Assembly: GCA_024304985.1 (NCBI GenBank)
Contig: JAMWZC010000002.1
Location: 248,001-312,000 of the forward strand
Direction: 5' to 3'
Length of the DNA: 64,000 nucleotides
Source: Paracoccaceae bacterium
GTDB lineage: Bacteria > Pseudomonadota > Alphaproteobacteria > Rhodobacterales > Rhodobacteraceae
A program made the position numbers and the translations under genes. Positions 20,630 through 29,895 of this stretch are shown in pieces. The notes beneath the pieces are model-generated. The model was not told where the DNA came from. It saw only the letters and a program-made list of their open reading frames with translations, and ran no database searches. Each line of letters begins with the position of its first letter. The stretch's first letter is position 1.

Positions 20630-21474
20630 TTCAGAACGGCAGCCCGGGTCGCCGCATCCACCACGGGGCGCTGCCCGAACCAGCGCTCGAAACCGGGAAC
20701 GGCCTGATGCAAAAGCATTCCCAACCCGTCCACAGTGACGCAGCCCATCTCCTGCGCCACGCGCAACAATCGGGTTTGCAGCGGCGCATAGACCAGATCC
20801 GTGACAAGCGCGCCCTTTTGCAACCCATCCAGGGGAACCCGCAGTTCCGGCTTGCCGATCATCCCCAGCGACGTCGTATTCACGACGGTTGCGGCATCTT
20901 CCAGCATATTGCCCGCCTGCACCCAATCCACCACACGCAGACGGTGACCGAAGTCATGCTGCAAACCTTCCGCCCGAATGCGGGTGCGATTCGAGATCAT
21001 GATCTCGGGCACCCCGACATCCAGCAACGAGGCGATCACAGCGCGCGCCGCCCCACCCGCACCAAGAACAGCCGCCGGCCCGGCGGCAGGGTTCCATTGC
21101 GGCGAGTTCTGGCGCAGGTTCTCGATGAAACCATACCCATCCGTATTGTCCGCATGGATCTTTCCGTCCTTGCGAAAAATCAGCGTGTTCGCGGCGCCGA
21201 TCAATGTCGCCCGATCCGTGACCAGATCGGCAATCTCAAGAACCGCGACCTTGTGGGGCACGGTCACATTCACTCCGACAAAACCCGCCTTCGGAAGAGC
21301 CCGCAAGACGTCGGCCAGGTTCTCGGTCGCAACCTCCATCGGAACGTAGAATCCGGGGATACCCAAGGTCCTGAGCCAATGACCGTGCAACGCCGGAGAG
21401 CGCGAATGCGCAATGGGCGATCCAATGACGCCGGCCAATGGAATTCTGGGCAAAGGATTGGAATCCAAAGTCAT
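20626..21474 (-). CDS. aroE: Shikimate dehydrogenase (NADP+)
   Basis: 282 residues on the minus strand. Substrate binding is shown by [14 protein letters not shown] near residue 18, the conserved NVTVPHK, and the NADP-binding GAGGAARAV near 136. It reduces 3-dehydroshikimate to shikimate in aromatic amino-acid synthesis. It is coupled to maf upstream and coaE downstream by 4-bp overlaps. Confidence 0.97.
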   Translation of the reverse strand: MTLDSNPLPRIPLAGVIGSPIAHSRSPALHGHWLRTLGIPGFYVPMEVATENLADVLRALPKAGFVGVNVTVPHKVAVLEIADLVTDRATLIGAANTLIFRKDGKIHADNTDGYGFIENLRQNSPQWNPAAGPAAVLGAGGAARAVIASLLDVGVPEIMISNRTRIRAEGLQHDFGHRLRVVDWVQAGNMLEDAATVVNTTSLGMIGKPELRVPLDGLQKGALVTDLVYAPLQTRLLRVAQEMGCVTVDGLGMLLHQAVPGFERWFGQRPVVDAATRAAVLK

Positions 21475-22070
21475 GTTTCAATATCCCCTCTGAGAGAAAG
21501 ATAGGACAGAAGATCCAGCAACGGGAGTCCCAGAACGGTGAAGTAATCGCCATCGACCCTGGAAAAAAGGCGGACGCCCTCCTTCTCCAGCTTGTAGGAT
21601 CCGACAGCTTCGGCGATGTCCGGCCAGTTTCGATCCAGATAGCCGTCCAGCCAGGCTTCGCTGAAGTCCCGCACCATCAGCCGAACCTGTCCGATATGCC
21701 GCCAGATCGGCTTGCCGCCTTCACAGATCACGACCGCTGACAAAAGGCTGTGCCTCTTGCCGCGAAGATCCATCAATTGGGCACGGGCCGCGTCACGGCT
21801 CTCTGGTTTGGACAGAACCTTTCCCTGAAGATCAAGCACCTGATCACACCCGATCACCAGGGCGGCGGGGTGTTTTTCGCTGACCCGCAGTGACTTCATC
21901 TCGGCCAGAGCATCAGCCAGATCGCGAGGACTGGCGCCTTCGGACAGAAGGGCATCACGCACCATCTCTTCGTCCACTCTGGGGCGCACCACCTCGAACG
22001 CCAGCCCCGCCTGAGTCAGCAGTTGGGCCCGGATCGACGATCCGGAGGCAAGGATCAGAGGTTGTGGCAT
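21471..22070 (-). CDS. maf: Maf-like nucleoside triphosphate pyrophosphatase
   Basis: 199 residues on the minus strand. The N-terminal [14 protein letters not shown] and central [13 protein letters not shown] are Maf signatures. These enzymes hydrolyse non-canonical or canonical NTPs to monophosphates for house-cleaning. Its ATG at 22070 lies at the edge of the putative replication origin, and a perfect DnaA box begins at that base. The gene heads the leftward run maf-aroE-coaE-dnaQ. Confidence 0.94.
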   Translation of the reverse strand: MPQPLILASGSSIRAQLLTQAGLAFEVVRPRVDEEMVRDALLSEGASPRDLADALAEMKSLRVSEKHPAALVIGCDQVLDLQGKVLSKPESRDAARAQLMDLRGKRHSLLSAVVICEGGKPIWRHIGQVRLMVRDFSEAWLDGYLDRNWPDIAEAVGSYKLEKEGVRLFSRVDGDYFTVLGLPLLDLLSYLSLRGDIET

Positions 22071-22489
22071 GTGGATAATCCAGTGGAGGAGCTTAAGGAC
22101 TTGTTAGGGAGGATTACTGTGGAATTTTGCATCCCGATGCAAGGTCGCGAAGTTCACCGCCGTTCATGTCCCGCCCGCGTCTTTTCTCCACATGTTGACG
22201 GGATGAATGACGGGGTGTGGACGAACCCGGATATCAAGCGACAGTCCAACATTTGATCCACAGTTTGGCGTTTACATTGACTTACGTTATTTCTTTGAAA
22301 ATTAACGATTTAATATCGAAAAATCCAACGTAGGCATGGTTTCTCCCGGGTTTTTCCACAGTGCCTCGACCCTCTGTGCGGTTTCTGAGTAACCCTGTAA
22401 TCCCCAGTCGGCATCGCCCCCTACATAATAATCATCCTTTTCTCTTATATATTTATTTTTTAAGAGGGGTCAGGGTTCACGAGGATCAC
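22071..22489. other. Putative chromosomal replication origin (oriC), gene-free
   Basis: No gene fits in these 419 bp. A perfect DnaA box (TGTGGATAA, 22070-22078) lies at the left end. Boxes with one mismatch are TTCTCCACA (22184-22192), TGATCCACA (22254-22262) and TTTTCCACA (22352-22360); TGTGGACGA (22216-22224) has two. Two AT-rich tracts, about 22270-22330 and 22421-22464, could be unwinding elements. Genes on both sides point away from it: maf-aroE-coaE-dnaQ to the left and hemJ-rho-mnmEG-rsmG-parAB to the right. This is the gene neighbourhood of origins in other alphaproteobacteria such as Caulobacter. The dnaA gene itself is not in the window. Confidence 0.75.
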
Positions 22490-22939
22490 ATGACAGACTT
22501 ACTGGCGCTGGCTTACCCCTGGATCAAAGCGATCCACATCATGGCAGTCATCACCTGGATGGCGGGTATCTTCTATCTGCCACGCCTTTTCGTCTATCAC
22601 GCAGAACAGTCGCAGCCCGGCGACAGTCGCGATCAGGTGTTCACGGTGATGGAGTTCAAACTTTACCGCTACATCATGAACCCTTCGCTCATTGCGGTTT
22701 GGATCTTCGGCTTCTTGCTGGTCATGACGCCGGGCATCGTCGATTGGTCAGCGATATGGCCTTGGGCCAAGGCCATATCGGTCATTGCGATGACCTGGTT
22801 CCACATGTGGCTGGGCAAAAGGCGCAAGGACTTCGCCGCCGGCTCCAACACGCGGTCGGGTCGCAGCTACCGGATGATGAATGAAGTCCCGACCATCCTG
22901 ATGTTCGTGATCGTCATCGCCGTGGTCGTGAAATTCTGA
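22490..22939 (+). CDS. hemJ: Protoporphyrinogen IX oxidase HemJ
   Basis: 149 residues from the ATG at 22490 behind gaggatc, the usual HemJ size. Four membrane helices are apparent, with IKAIHIMAVITWMAGIFYLPRLFVY near the N-terminus (cut here in family terms: His in the first helix, conserved AGIFYLPR), and a C-terminal helix. HemJ oxidises protoporphyrinogen IX to protoporphyrin IX in heme and chlorophyll synthesis and replaces HemG/HemY-type oxidases in many alphaproteobacteria. A perfect 29-nt palindrome lies inside the reading frame (22752-22780). Confidence 0.92.
   Translation: MTDLLALAYPWIKAIHIMAVITWMAGIFYLPRLFVYHAEQSQPGDSRDQVFTVMEFKLYRYIMNPSLIAVWIFGFLLVMTPGIVDWSAIWPWAKAISVIAMTWFHMWLGKRRKDFAAGSNTRSGRSYRMMNEVPTILMFVIVIAVVVKF
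22752..22780. repeat. 29-nt perfect palindrome inside hemJ
   Basis: Arms of 14 bp (cgatatggccttgg, 22752-22765, and its exact complement at 22767-22780) flank a single central G. In the hemJ frame it encodes the segment around WPWAKA. It lies about 290 bp from the end of the presumed origin. Purpose unknown. Confidence 0.85.
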
Positions 22940-22981
22940 TGCGAATTGACTTGGCGACAGGTTTTACCTAAAGAGCAAGGC

Positions 22982-23065
22982 ATGCCACCCGTCCGGGTGG
23001 ATGTTTCCACCTCAGACAAGACCATGTGCCGCGGTTGCGCCCGGTCTTCAGGATATTTCCCATGA
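22982..23065 (+). CDS. Small upstream ORF of rho (27 codons), possible leader peptide
   Basis: An ATG at 22982, behind the weak ribosome binding site agcaagg, opens a 27-codon frame that begins [10 protein letters not shown] and ends [12 protein letters not shown]. Its TGA overlaps the rho ATG (ATGA at 23062-23065), so rho translation may be coupled to it. A 7-bp stem (ccacccg/cgggtgg, 22985-23000) lies in its first codons. Enterobacterial rho also has a short leader ORF (rhoL), of unrelated sequence. That this peptide is made is an inference from position and overlap. Confidence 0.5.
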   Translation: MPPVRVDVSTSDKTMCRGCARSSGYFP

Positions 23066-24351
23066 ACGACGATCTTGCAGAACCCATTGAACGCCTCAAT
23101 CTGGCGGAGTTGAAAGCCAAAAGCCCGAAAGACCTTCTGGCCATGGCAGAGGATCTTGAGATCGAGAACGCCTCAACCATGCGGAAAGGCGACATGATGT
23201 TCGCCATCCTCAAGGAAATGGCGGAAGAGGGATGGGAAATCGGCGGCGATGGGGTGCTGGAAGTCCTGCAAGACGGATTCGGTTTCCTCCGCTCGCCGGA
23301 GGCGAACTATCTTCCGGGTCCTGACGACATCTATGTCTCGCCTGAGATGATCCGCCAATATGCACTGCGCACAGGTGATTCCATCGACGGTGTCATGAAG
23401 GCGCCTGAGGAAACCGAACGGTATTTCGCGCTGACCAGCGTCAATACAATCAACTTCGAAGACCCCGAGAAAGCGCGCCACAAGATCGCCTTCGAAAACC
23501 TGACTCCGCTCTATCCTGACGAGCGGCTGAAAATGGAAATCGAAGATCCGACGATCAAGGACCGCTCGGCCCGGATCATCGACCTTGTCGCACCGATTGG
23601 CAAAGGCCAGCGGTCGCTGATCGTGGCCCCCCCGCGGACGGGTAAAACGGTGTTGTTGCAGAACATCGCCCACTCGATCGAACGCAACCACCCGGAATGC
23701 TATCTGATCGTTCTTCTGATCGACGAACGCCCTGAAGAGGTCACCGACATGCAGCGCTCCGTCAAGGGTGAGGTGATTTCCTCGACCTTCGACGAACCTG
23801 CCACGCGCCACGTCGCCGTCTCCGAAATGGTGATCGAAAAGGCCAAGCGTCTGGTCGAACACAAGCGCGACGTCGTGATCCTGCTGGACAGCATCACGCG
23901 CTTGGGCCGTGCCTTCAACACGGTCGTGCCGTCCTCAGGCAAGGTCCTCACCGGCGGTGTGGACGCCAATGCGCTCCAGCGCCCCAAGCGTTTCTTCGGT
24001 GCTGCCCGTAACGTTGAGGAGGGGGGATCGCTGACCATCATCGCTACCGCTCTGGTCGATACCGGTAGCCGGATGGACGAGGTGATCTTCGAAGAATTCA
24101 AAGGCACCGGTAACTCGGAAATCGTGCTGGATCGCAAGGTCGCCGACAAGCGCGTCTTCCCTGCGATGGACATCCTCAAATCAGGGACCCGGAAAGAGGA
24201 TCTGCTGGTCGACGCCAAGGATCTTCACAAGACCTTCGTCCTGCGCCGCATCCTGAACCCGATGGGCACGACCGACGCTATCGAGTTCCTGATCTCGAAA
24301 CTGAAGCAGACCAAGACCAATGGCGAGTTCTTCGACTCGATGAACTCGTAA
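23062..24351 (+). CDS. rho: Transcription termination factor Rho
   Basis: 429 residues from the ATG at 23062. It has an N-terminal helix bundle ([21 protein letters not shown]), an RNA-binding cold-shock fold ([14 protein letters not shown]) and the ATPase core with Walker A APPRTGKT (near 190) and [13 protein letters not shown]. It is the hexameric RNA helicase that ends untranslated transcripts. It follows hemJ by 122 bp that hold a small ORF overlapping its start. It is probably autoregulated, as in other bacteria. Confidence 0.98.
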   Translation: MNDDLAEPIERLNLAELKAKSPKDLLAMAEDLEIENASTMRKGDMMFAILKEMAEEGWEIGGDGVLEVLQDGFGFLRSPEANYLPGPDDIYVSPEMIRQYALRTGDSIDGVMKAPEETERYFALTSVNTINFEDPEKARHKIAFENLTPLYPDERLKMEIEDPTIKDRSARIIDLVAPIGKGQRSLIVAPPRTGKTVLLQNIAHSIERNHPECYLIVLLIDERPEEVTDMQRSVKGEVISSTFDEPATRHVAVSEMVIEKAKRLVEHKRDVVILLDSITRLGRAFNTVVPSSGKVLTGGVDANALQRPKRFFGAARNVEEGGSLTIIATALVDTGSRMDEVIFEEFKGTGNSEIVLDRKVADKRVFPAMDILKSGTRKEDLLVDAKDLHKTFVLRRILNPMGTTDAIEFLISKLKQTKTNGEFFDSMNS

Positions 24352-24377
24352 CTTTATGTTTTAAAACAAAAGGTTAC
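24348..24377. repeat. Imperfect 30-nt palindrome at the rho/mnmE junction
   Basis: gtaac...gttac arms close an AT-rich dyad with a perfect tgttttaaaaca core (24357-24368). It has 13 Watson-Crick pairs, one wobble and one mismatch over 15 positions. It spans the rho stop codon and ends 8 bp before mnmE. It lacks a T tract, so it is either a weak terminator, an mRNA stabiliser or a protein site. Confidence 0.5.
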
Positions 24378-24384
24378 ATGTTTC

Positions 24385-25671
24385 ATGGATACGGTTTACG
24401 CGCTTGCGACCGCGCAGGGTCGGGCGGGGGTTGCGGTCATTCGCATCTCTGGCCCGCAGGCGCATCAGGCCTGTATCCAGCTTTGCGGTGATCTGCCAGA
24501 ACCCCGCCGTGCCGCGCTGCGTGTCTTGACCGATGCAGAAGGCGTTCGGCTTGACGAGGCGCTTGTTCTGGTTTTTCCGCAAGGTGCCAGCTTCACAGGC
24601 GAGCAGGTGGTCGAATTTCATCTGCACGGCAGCACGGCTGTTGTCACTGCCGTATTGCGAGTGCTGTCCACGATCCCCGGATTGCGTGCAGCCGAAGCCG
24701 GTGAGTTCACGCGACGCGCGCTGGAAAATGGTCGTCTTGATCTGGCACAGGTTGAAGGTCTGGCGGATCTGATTGACGCGGAAACCGAGGCGCAGCGCCG
24801 TCAAGCCTTGCGTGTCCTCTCAGGCGATCTTGGGCGCGTGGCCGAGGGGTGGCGCAGGGATCTGATCCGCGCAGCTGCCCTTCTGGAAGCCACCATAGAC
24901 TTTGCCGACGAAGATGTTCCGATTGACGTCACCCCGGAAGTGTCCGCATTGCTCACGTCAGTCCAAGCCGACCTCCGCCGTGAATCTGCCGGGGTGTCGA
25001 CAGCAGAACGGGTGCGTTCCGGGTTCGAGGTGGCGATTGTCGGTGCCCCGAATGTGGGTAAATCCACCCTGCTGAACGCACTTGCAGGCCGTGAAGCTGC
25101 TATTACATCCGAATATGCGGGCACAACCCGCGACGTGATCGAAGTGCGGATGGATCTGGGCGGCTTGCCCGTGACCCTCCTTGATACCGCTGGATTGCGT
25201 GACACCACAGATGTGGTTGAAGAGATCGGCATCAAGCGCGCGCGGGAAAGAGCTGCTTTGGCGGATCTGCGCGTGTTTCTTGTCGATCAGGGCGAGACGC
25301 CGGATATGGAGCCCGAGGCCGATGATATTGTTCTGCGGGCCAAAGCGGATCTTCTGGACGAGAAGTCCGGAGCCGTGTCCGGGATCAGTGGCGAAGGGAT
25401 CGAATCTCTGGTAGGGGAGATCACGTCGAGATTATCGGGTCGTCTGGCAGGTCTGGGCATCGCCACGCGAGAGCGGCACAGGGTTGCGATGCTGCGGGCG
25501 GTGTCATCTCTGGATGATGCTGGGCGGCATTTGGCGCTTGGGCCGGATACTTATGATCTGACGGCCGAAGAGTTGCGACAGGCCATTCGTGCACTTGAGT
25601 CCCTCGTCGGGCGTGTGGATGTCGAAAATTTGCTGGATGAAATCTTTGCCAGCTTCTGTGTTGGGAAATAG
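24385..25671 (+). CDS. mnmE: tRNA modification GTPase MnmE
   Basis: 428 residues. It has the N-terminal tetrahydrofolate-binding domain ([13 protein letters not shown]), a GTPase domain inserted in a helical domain with G1 GAPNVGKST near residue 220 and G3 DTAGLRD near 267, and the C-terminal CVGK with the conserved cysteine. With MnmG it makes the cmnm5 group on U34 of certain tRNAs. mnmG follows 2 bp after its stop, so both are made from one message. Confidence 0.97.
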   Translation: MDTVYALATAQGRAGVAVIRISGPQAHQACIQLCGDLPEPRRAALRVLTDAEGVRLDEALVLVFPQGASFTGEQVVEFHLHGSTAVVTAVLRVLSTIPGLRAAEAGEFTRRALENGRLDLAQVEGLADLIDAETEAQRRQALRVLSGDLGRVAEGWRRDLIRAAALLEATIDFADEDVPIDVTPEVSALLTSVQADLRRESAGVSTAERVRSGFEVAIVGAPNVGKSTLLNALAGREAAITSEYAGTTRDVIEVRMDLGGLPVTLLDTAGLRDTTDVVEEIGIKRARERAALADLRVFLVDQGETPDMEPEADDIVLRAKADLLDEKSGAVSGISGEGIESLVGEITSRLSGRLAGLGIATRERHRVAMLRAVSSLDDAGRHLALGPDTYDLTAEELRQAIRALESLVGRVDVENLLDEIFASFCVGK

Positions 25672-25673
25672 GA

Positions 25674-27551
25674 ATGTTTCACGTGAAACAATCTGAGTTC
25701 GATGTCATCGTCGTCGGCGGCGGCCACGCTGGTGCGGAAGCGGCCCACGCTTCCGCGCGCATGGGTGCGCGGACAGCCCTCGTTACATTGACGCGCGCCA
25801 GCATTGGTGTGATGTCCTGCAATCCTGCCATCGGCGGGTTGGGCAAAGGCCATCTTGTGCGCGAGATCGACGCGATGGATGGTGTCATGGGCCGTGTGGC
25901 GGATCAGGCGGGGATACAGTTCCGCCTCCTGAACCGCAGGAAAGGCCCAGCCGTTCAGGGTCCGCGCGCGCAAGCCGACCGCAAGGTCTATAGAACCGTC
26001 ATGCAATTCGAACTGTCTCGCCAAGAGGGCCTGACCATTTTGGAGGGGGAGGTCATCGATTTCCTCATGAAGGGTGATCAGGTGCAGGGTATCAGGCTTG
26101 CCGATGGCAGCGACCTGTCCGCCAGGGCTGTTGTCCTGACCACCGGGACCTTCTTGCGCGGCGTGATTCACATAGGTGATGTGTCACGCCCCGGCGGACG
26201 GATGGGAGACAAGCCCTCGATCCCTCTGGCTGAACGGATCGACAGCTTCGGGCTCCCGCTCGGGCGTCTGAAAACCGGCACACCGCCCCGCCTCGACGGA
26301 CGCACGATCAACTGGGATGCGCTGGAAGAACAGCCCGGCGATGATGAACCTGTCCTCTTCTCCTTTTTGTCCAAGACGCCGTCCCTGCGCCAGGTGCCGT
26401 GTGGCATCACCCATACAAACGAGCGTACGCATGAGATCATCCAGCAGAACCTCGGGCGCTCGGCGATGTATGGCGGCCATATCGAAGGCATAGGGCCGCG
26501 CTATTGTCCGTCGATCGAGGACAAGGTGGTCCGATTCGCAGACAAAGCCTCGCATCAGGTGTTTCTTGAGCCTGAAGGGCTGGACGATCACACTGTTTAC
26601 CCCAATGGCATTTCAACATCTTTGCCCGAAGATGTTCAGCATGCGTATGTGCGATCTATGCTTGGCTTGGAGAACGCGGTCATCCTTCAACCCGGCTATG
26701 CGATCGAATACGACTATGTCGACCCGCGCGTGCTCGATATGCGTCTGGCTGTGAAGTCGGTGCCGGGTTTGTTCCTCGCCGGCCAGATCAACGGGACAAC
26801 CGGTTATGAAGAGGCGGCGGCACAGGGCCTCGTCGCCGGACTGAACGCGGCCGCGGTCGCTTTGGATCGCGAGCCGGTGCATTTCAGCCGGTCTGACAGC
26901 TATATCGGGGTGATGATTGATGACCTTGTCTCACGCGGCGTGTCGGAACCTTACCGCATGTTCACGTCGCGCGCCGAGTTTCGGTTGTCCCTGCGCGCAG
27001 ACAACGCGGATCAACGGCTGACACCAAAAGCCTTGGCGCTTGGTTGCGTCGGTCAGCAACGAGAGGCCGTCTTCAAACGCAAGATGGACGCACTCTCGTC
27101 CGGCCGGGCTCTTCTGGATTCCAGCACACACACACCCAAGGCACTGATATCTCTCGGATTATCCATGAACCAAGACGGATCCCGGCGCAGCGCCTTCCAG
27201 CTTCTGGCGTTTCCGGAGGTGACCTTTGATCACCTCTTGCAACTCGACCCGGCGTTGTCTGCAATCGACCACGAGGCGCGCGAGCAACTCGCCAAAGACG
27301 CGCTCTACGCGAATTACATTGATCGGCAGCAGCGCGACATTGATGTGATGCGCCGCGATGAGATGCAGGAGATCCCGGCGGATTTCGAGTTCGCCGGAAT
27401 CGACGGTCTCTCGAACGAGTTGAAGATGAAACTCGGGCGGGTGCGCCCGTCCAATCTGCATCAAGCGGCAAAGATTGACGGCATGACCCCTGCGGCTCTG
27501 ACGCTGCTTCTTGCCAAACTTCGGCAAGCCAGACGGGAGCGGTCGGCGTGA
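25674..27551 (+). CDS. mnmG: tRNA uridine 5-carboxymethylaminomethyl modification enzyme MnmG (GidA)
   Basis: 625 residues. The N-terminal FAD-binding [12 protein letters not shown] starts near residue 13, followed by [16 protein letters not shown] and the second signature [13 protein letters not shown]. It is the flavin partner of MnmE. The first six codons (MFHVKQ) are written by a parS site, a feature recurrent in alphaproteobacterial gidA genes. The GTG of rsmG overlaps its stop (GTGA). Confidence 0.98.
   Translation: MFHVKQSEFDVIVVGGGHAGAEAAHASARMGARTALVTLTRASIGVMSCNPAIGGLGKGHLVREIDAMDGVMGRVADQAGIQFRLLNRRKGPAVQGPRAQADRKVYRTVMQFELSRQEGLTILEGEVIDFLMKGDQVQGIRLADGSDLSARAVVLTTGTFLRGVIHIGDVSRPGGRMGDKPSIPLAERIDSFGLPLGRLKTGTPPRLDGRTINWDALEEQPGDDEPVLFSFLSKTPSLRQVPCGITHTNERTHEIIQQNLGRSAMYGGHIEGIGPRYCPSIEDKVVRFADKASHQVFLEPEGLDDHTVYPNGISTSLPEDVQHAYVRSMLGLENAVILQPGYAIEYDYVDPRVLDMRLAVKSVPGLFLAGQINGTTGYEEAAAQGLVAGLNAAAVALDREPVHFSRSDSYIGVMIDDLVSRGVSEPYRMFTSRAEFRLSLRADNADQRLTPKALALGCVGQQREAVFKRKMDALSSGRALLDSSTHTPKALISLGLSMNQDGSRRSAFQLLAFPEVTFDHLLQLDPALSAIDHEAREQLAKDALYANYIDRQQRDIDVMRRDEMQEIPADFEFAGIDGLSNELKMKLGRVRPSNLHQAAKIDGMTPAALTLLLAKLRQARRERSA
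25675..25690. other. parS: parS centromere site 1
   Basis: The 16-bp palindrome TGTTTCACGTGAAACA is the canonical ParB-binding site. It overlaps the mnmG start codon and encodes part of MFHVKQ. The parAB genes follow 2.5 kb downstream. Confidence 0.95.
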
Positions 27552-28165
27552 CCAGACCCAACGCAGCGCAGTTGAATGTTTCACGTGAAACATTCGCGCG
27601 GTTGGAGATCTTTGTCGATTTGCTGGAAAAGTGGACCCCCAAGATCAACCTGATCTCGAAGGGGAGTGTCCCCGCCATCTGGTCGCGGCACGTTATTGAT
27701 TCCATGCAGGTCTATCGTCACGGCCCTGAAACGTTCGATCACTGGGTTGATCTGGGCAGTGGCGGTGGACTGCCGGGGCTTGTGATTGCGATCATGGCTG
27801 CCGAAAACCCTGCGCAGAAAATGGTGACTCTCGTTGAAAGCGATGGCCGCAAGGCCGCCTTTCTGCGCACCGCTCTCAGAGAGACGGCCGTGCCTGGCCG
27901 GGTTGTGTGCGAAAGGATCGAGGCGCTGCCGCCGCAGAAAGCCGATATCGTTTCGGCACGGGCGCTGGCAGACCTCGGGGTGCTGCTGGGCTATGCGCAG
28001 CAGCATCTTTCCGCGGGGGGCGTCGCCTTGTTCTCGAAGGGCGTCAGCTGGGAAAAAGAGGTCGAATCGGCACGCGGCGAGTGGTCATTCGATCTGCAGG
28101 TCCTTAAAAGTGAAACGGAAGAAGGGTCCGTTATCTTGAGAATCGGAGATATTGCGCGTGTCTGA
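27548..28165 (+). CDS. rsmG: 16S rRNA (guanine527-N7)-methyltransferase RsmG (GidB)
   Basis: 205 residues from a GTG at 27548 that overlaps the mnmG stop. The SAM-binding motif [16 protein letters not shown] is near residue 60, and [13 protein letters not shown] and SRHVIDS are family signatures. It methylates G527 of 16S rRNA. A second parS site is embedded in its first codons (NVSRETF). Its stop overlaps the parA start by 8 bp, giving an mnmE-mnmG-rsmG-parA-parB operon. Confidence 0.96.
   Translation: MTRPNAAQLNVSRETFARLEIFVDLLEKWTPKINLISKGSVPAIWSRHVIDSMQVYRHGPETFDHWVDLGSGGGLPGLVIAIMAAENPAQKMVTLVESDGRKAAFLRTALRETAVPGRVVCERIEALPPQKADIVSARALADLGVLLGYAQQHLSAGGVALFSKGVSWEKEVESARGEWSFDLQVLKSETEEGSVILRIGDIARV
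27577..27592. other. parS: parS centromere site 2
   Basis: TGTTTCACGTGAAACA is identical to site 1, and here the symmetry extends to a perfect 22-bp palindrome (27574-27595, GAA...TTC flanks). It lies inside rsmG and encodes VSRET. The two sites are 1.9 kb apart and about 5 kb from the presumed origin. Confidence 0.95.
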
Positions 28166-28985
28166 TCCGTTGCGCCCGCATGGGCCGAGAATTATCGCCA
28201 TTGCCAACCAGAAGGGCGGCGTCGGAAAAACGACCACGACCATCAATCTGGGCGCGGCACTGGCGCGGCTGGGGTGCAAGGTCTTGATTGTCGACCTCGA
28301 TCCACAGGGCAACGCATCGACAGGCTTGGGAATCGCGACAGATGATCGGGAATACACGACCTATGAGCTTTTGCTCGATGATGTCTCATTGTCAGAGGTC
28401 ATCAAACCGACGGAAACGCCCGACCTGCACATCGTTCCGGCAACCGTCGATCTCAGCTCGGCAGATGTTGAACTTGTTTCGAACGAAAAAAGAAGCTTTC
28501 TGCTGCACGATGCCTTGCGGCAGTTCGCGATGGACGATCTGGGCTATGACTACATCCTGATTGACTGTCCGCCTTCGCTCAATCTATTGACGGTCAATGC
28601 GATGGTCGCGGCCCATTCGATCTTGGTGCCGCTGCAATCCGAGTTCTTCGCGCTTGAGGGTTTGTCGCAGTTGATGTTGACGATCCGCGAGGTTCGGCAA
28701 ACGGCGAATTCCGCGCTGCGAATCGAAGGTGTTGTGCTGACCATGTATGACATACGCAACAACTTGTCCCAGCAGGTTGAGGCTGATGCCAGGGAAAACC
28801 TTGGCGAGCTGGTTTTCCGCACCGTGATCCCGCGAAATGTGCGGCTGTCCGAGGCGCCGTCCTTTGCGAAATCGGTTCTGGATTATGATCCCGAGTCGAA
28901 GGGGGCGCGTGCCTATGTCGCGCTTGCCGAAGAATTATTGAAGAATCATGGCCGCGTGGCCATAGCGGAAGGGGTCGCGACATGA
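28158..28985 (+). CDS. parA: Chromosome partitioning ATPase ParA
   Basis: 275 residues from the GTG at 28158, chosen for its spacing from ggaga; a TTG at 28152 would add two residues. The deviant Walker A NQKGGVGKTTT near residue 18 and VDLDPQGNAST mark the ParA/Soj family. ParA drives ParB-parS complexes apart after replication. The parB ATG overlaps its TGA (ATGA). The origin-proximal position with two parS sites supports the chromosomal, not plasmid, type. Confidence 0.97.
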   Translation: MSDPLRPHGPRIIAIANQKGGVGKTTTTINLGAALARLGCKVLIVDLDPQGNASTGLGIATDDREYTTYELLLDDVSLSEVIKPTETPDLHIVPATVDLSSADVELVSNEKRSFLLHDALRQFAMDDLGYDYILIDCPPSLNLLTVNAMVAAHSILVPLQSEFFALEGLSQLMLTIREVRQTANSALRIEGVVLTMYDIRNNLSQQVEADARENLGELVFRTVIPRNVRLSEAPSFAKSVLDYDPESKGARAYVALAEELLKNHGRVAIAEGVAT

Positions 28986-29890
28986 GTGATAACAAACCCA
29001 AAACGCGTGGGCTGGGGCGCGGCTTGTCCGCGTTGATGGCCGATGTCGCGGCGCAAGACGAGCGGATCTCGGATGCCGGGCAGCCGCGCCGGCCTGACCT
29101 TCTGGTTCCGATCGAGAAAGTTTTCCCGAACCCGCAACAGCCACGGCGCAGCTTCGGGGCCGAACAGCTCGAAGATCTTGCCGCCTCGATTCGTGAAAAG
29201 GGCGTCATTCAGCCATTGATCGTGCGCCGTCGCGCAGGCGAAGATGGCACGTTCGAGATCGTGGCCGGTGAACGCCGGTGGCGTGCCGCGCAAATGGCGC
29301 AACTTCACGAGTTACCGGTTCTGGTGCGGGATTTCGATGATACCGAAGTTCTGGAAATTGCGATCATCGAGAATATCCAGCGCGCAGACCTCAATCCAGT
29401 GGAAGAGGCTGTCGGCTACAAGCAGTTGATGGAAAAGTTCGGGCACACACAAGATAAGCTATCCGCAGTTCTTGGGAAAAGCCGAAGCTACATCGCCAAT
29501 CTTGTGCGCTTGCTGCAATTGCCCGAGGAGGTCCAGACCTATCTTCGCGACGGTCAGCTGTCCGCCGGCCACGCGCGGGCCTTGATCACGGCACAGGATC
29601 CAGCCGCCCTGGCGCGCAAGGTGATTCAGCTTGGACTATCCGTGCGCGATACAGAGCGTCTGGCCAAGAAGGCGGCCGGCGACGCTGTCGCGCAAGACGA
29701 TGCACAGCCCAAGGCGCGCAAAGCCACCGAAAAGGACGCAGATACGCGGGCCCTTGAAGGGGATCTGTCGGCCAATCTTGGGATGAAAGTCACGATCCAG
29801 CATGACAAGGGGCAGGAATCGGGTCTGATCTCGATCCGATACACGTCCCTGGATGAGCTGGACGATCTTTGCCAGAAACTGGGCTCCTGA
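28982..29890 (+). CDS. parB: Chromosome partitioning protein ParB
   Basis: 302 residues. The N-terminus (RGLGRGLSALMADV) resembles the ParA-stimulating peptide. The CTP-binding box GERRWRA and box II ENIQRADLNPVEEA are near residues 95 and 123, the helix-turn-helix (LSAVLGKSRSYIANLVRLL) follows, and a C-terminal dimer domain ends the protein. It loads as a clamp at parS (two sites at 25675 and 27577) and spreads to recruit SMC. It is translationally coupled to parA and convergent with hemW, with only 5 bp between them. Confidence 0.97.
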   Translation: MSDNKPKTRGLGRGLSALMADVAAQDERISDAGQPRRPDLLVPIEKVFPNPQQPRRSFGAEQLEDLAASIREKGVIQPLIVRRRAGEDGTFEIVAGERRWRAAQMAQLHELPVLVRDFDDTEVLEIAIIENIQRADLNPVEEAVGYKQLMEKFGHTQDKLSAVLGKSRSYIANLVRLLQLPEEVQTYLRDGQLSAGHARALITAQDPAALARKVIQLGLSVRDTERLAKKAAGDAVAQDDAQPKARKATEKDADTRALEGDLSANLGMKVTIQHDKGQESGLISIRYTSLDELDDLCQKLGS

Positions 29891-29895
29891 CCGGA

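Noticed and set aside
22299-22315. CtrA box in the origin (ttaacgatttaa)
   Set aside because: The half sites are only 4 bp apart instead of 7, so the spacing does not fit.
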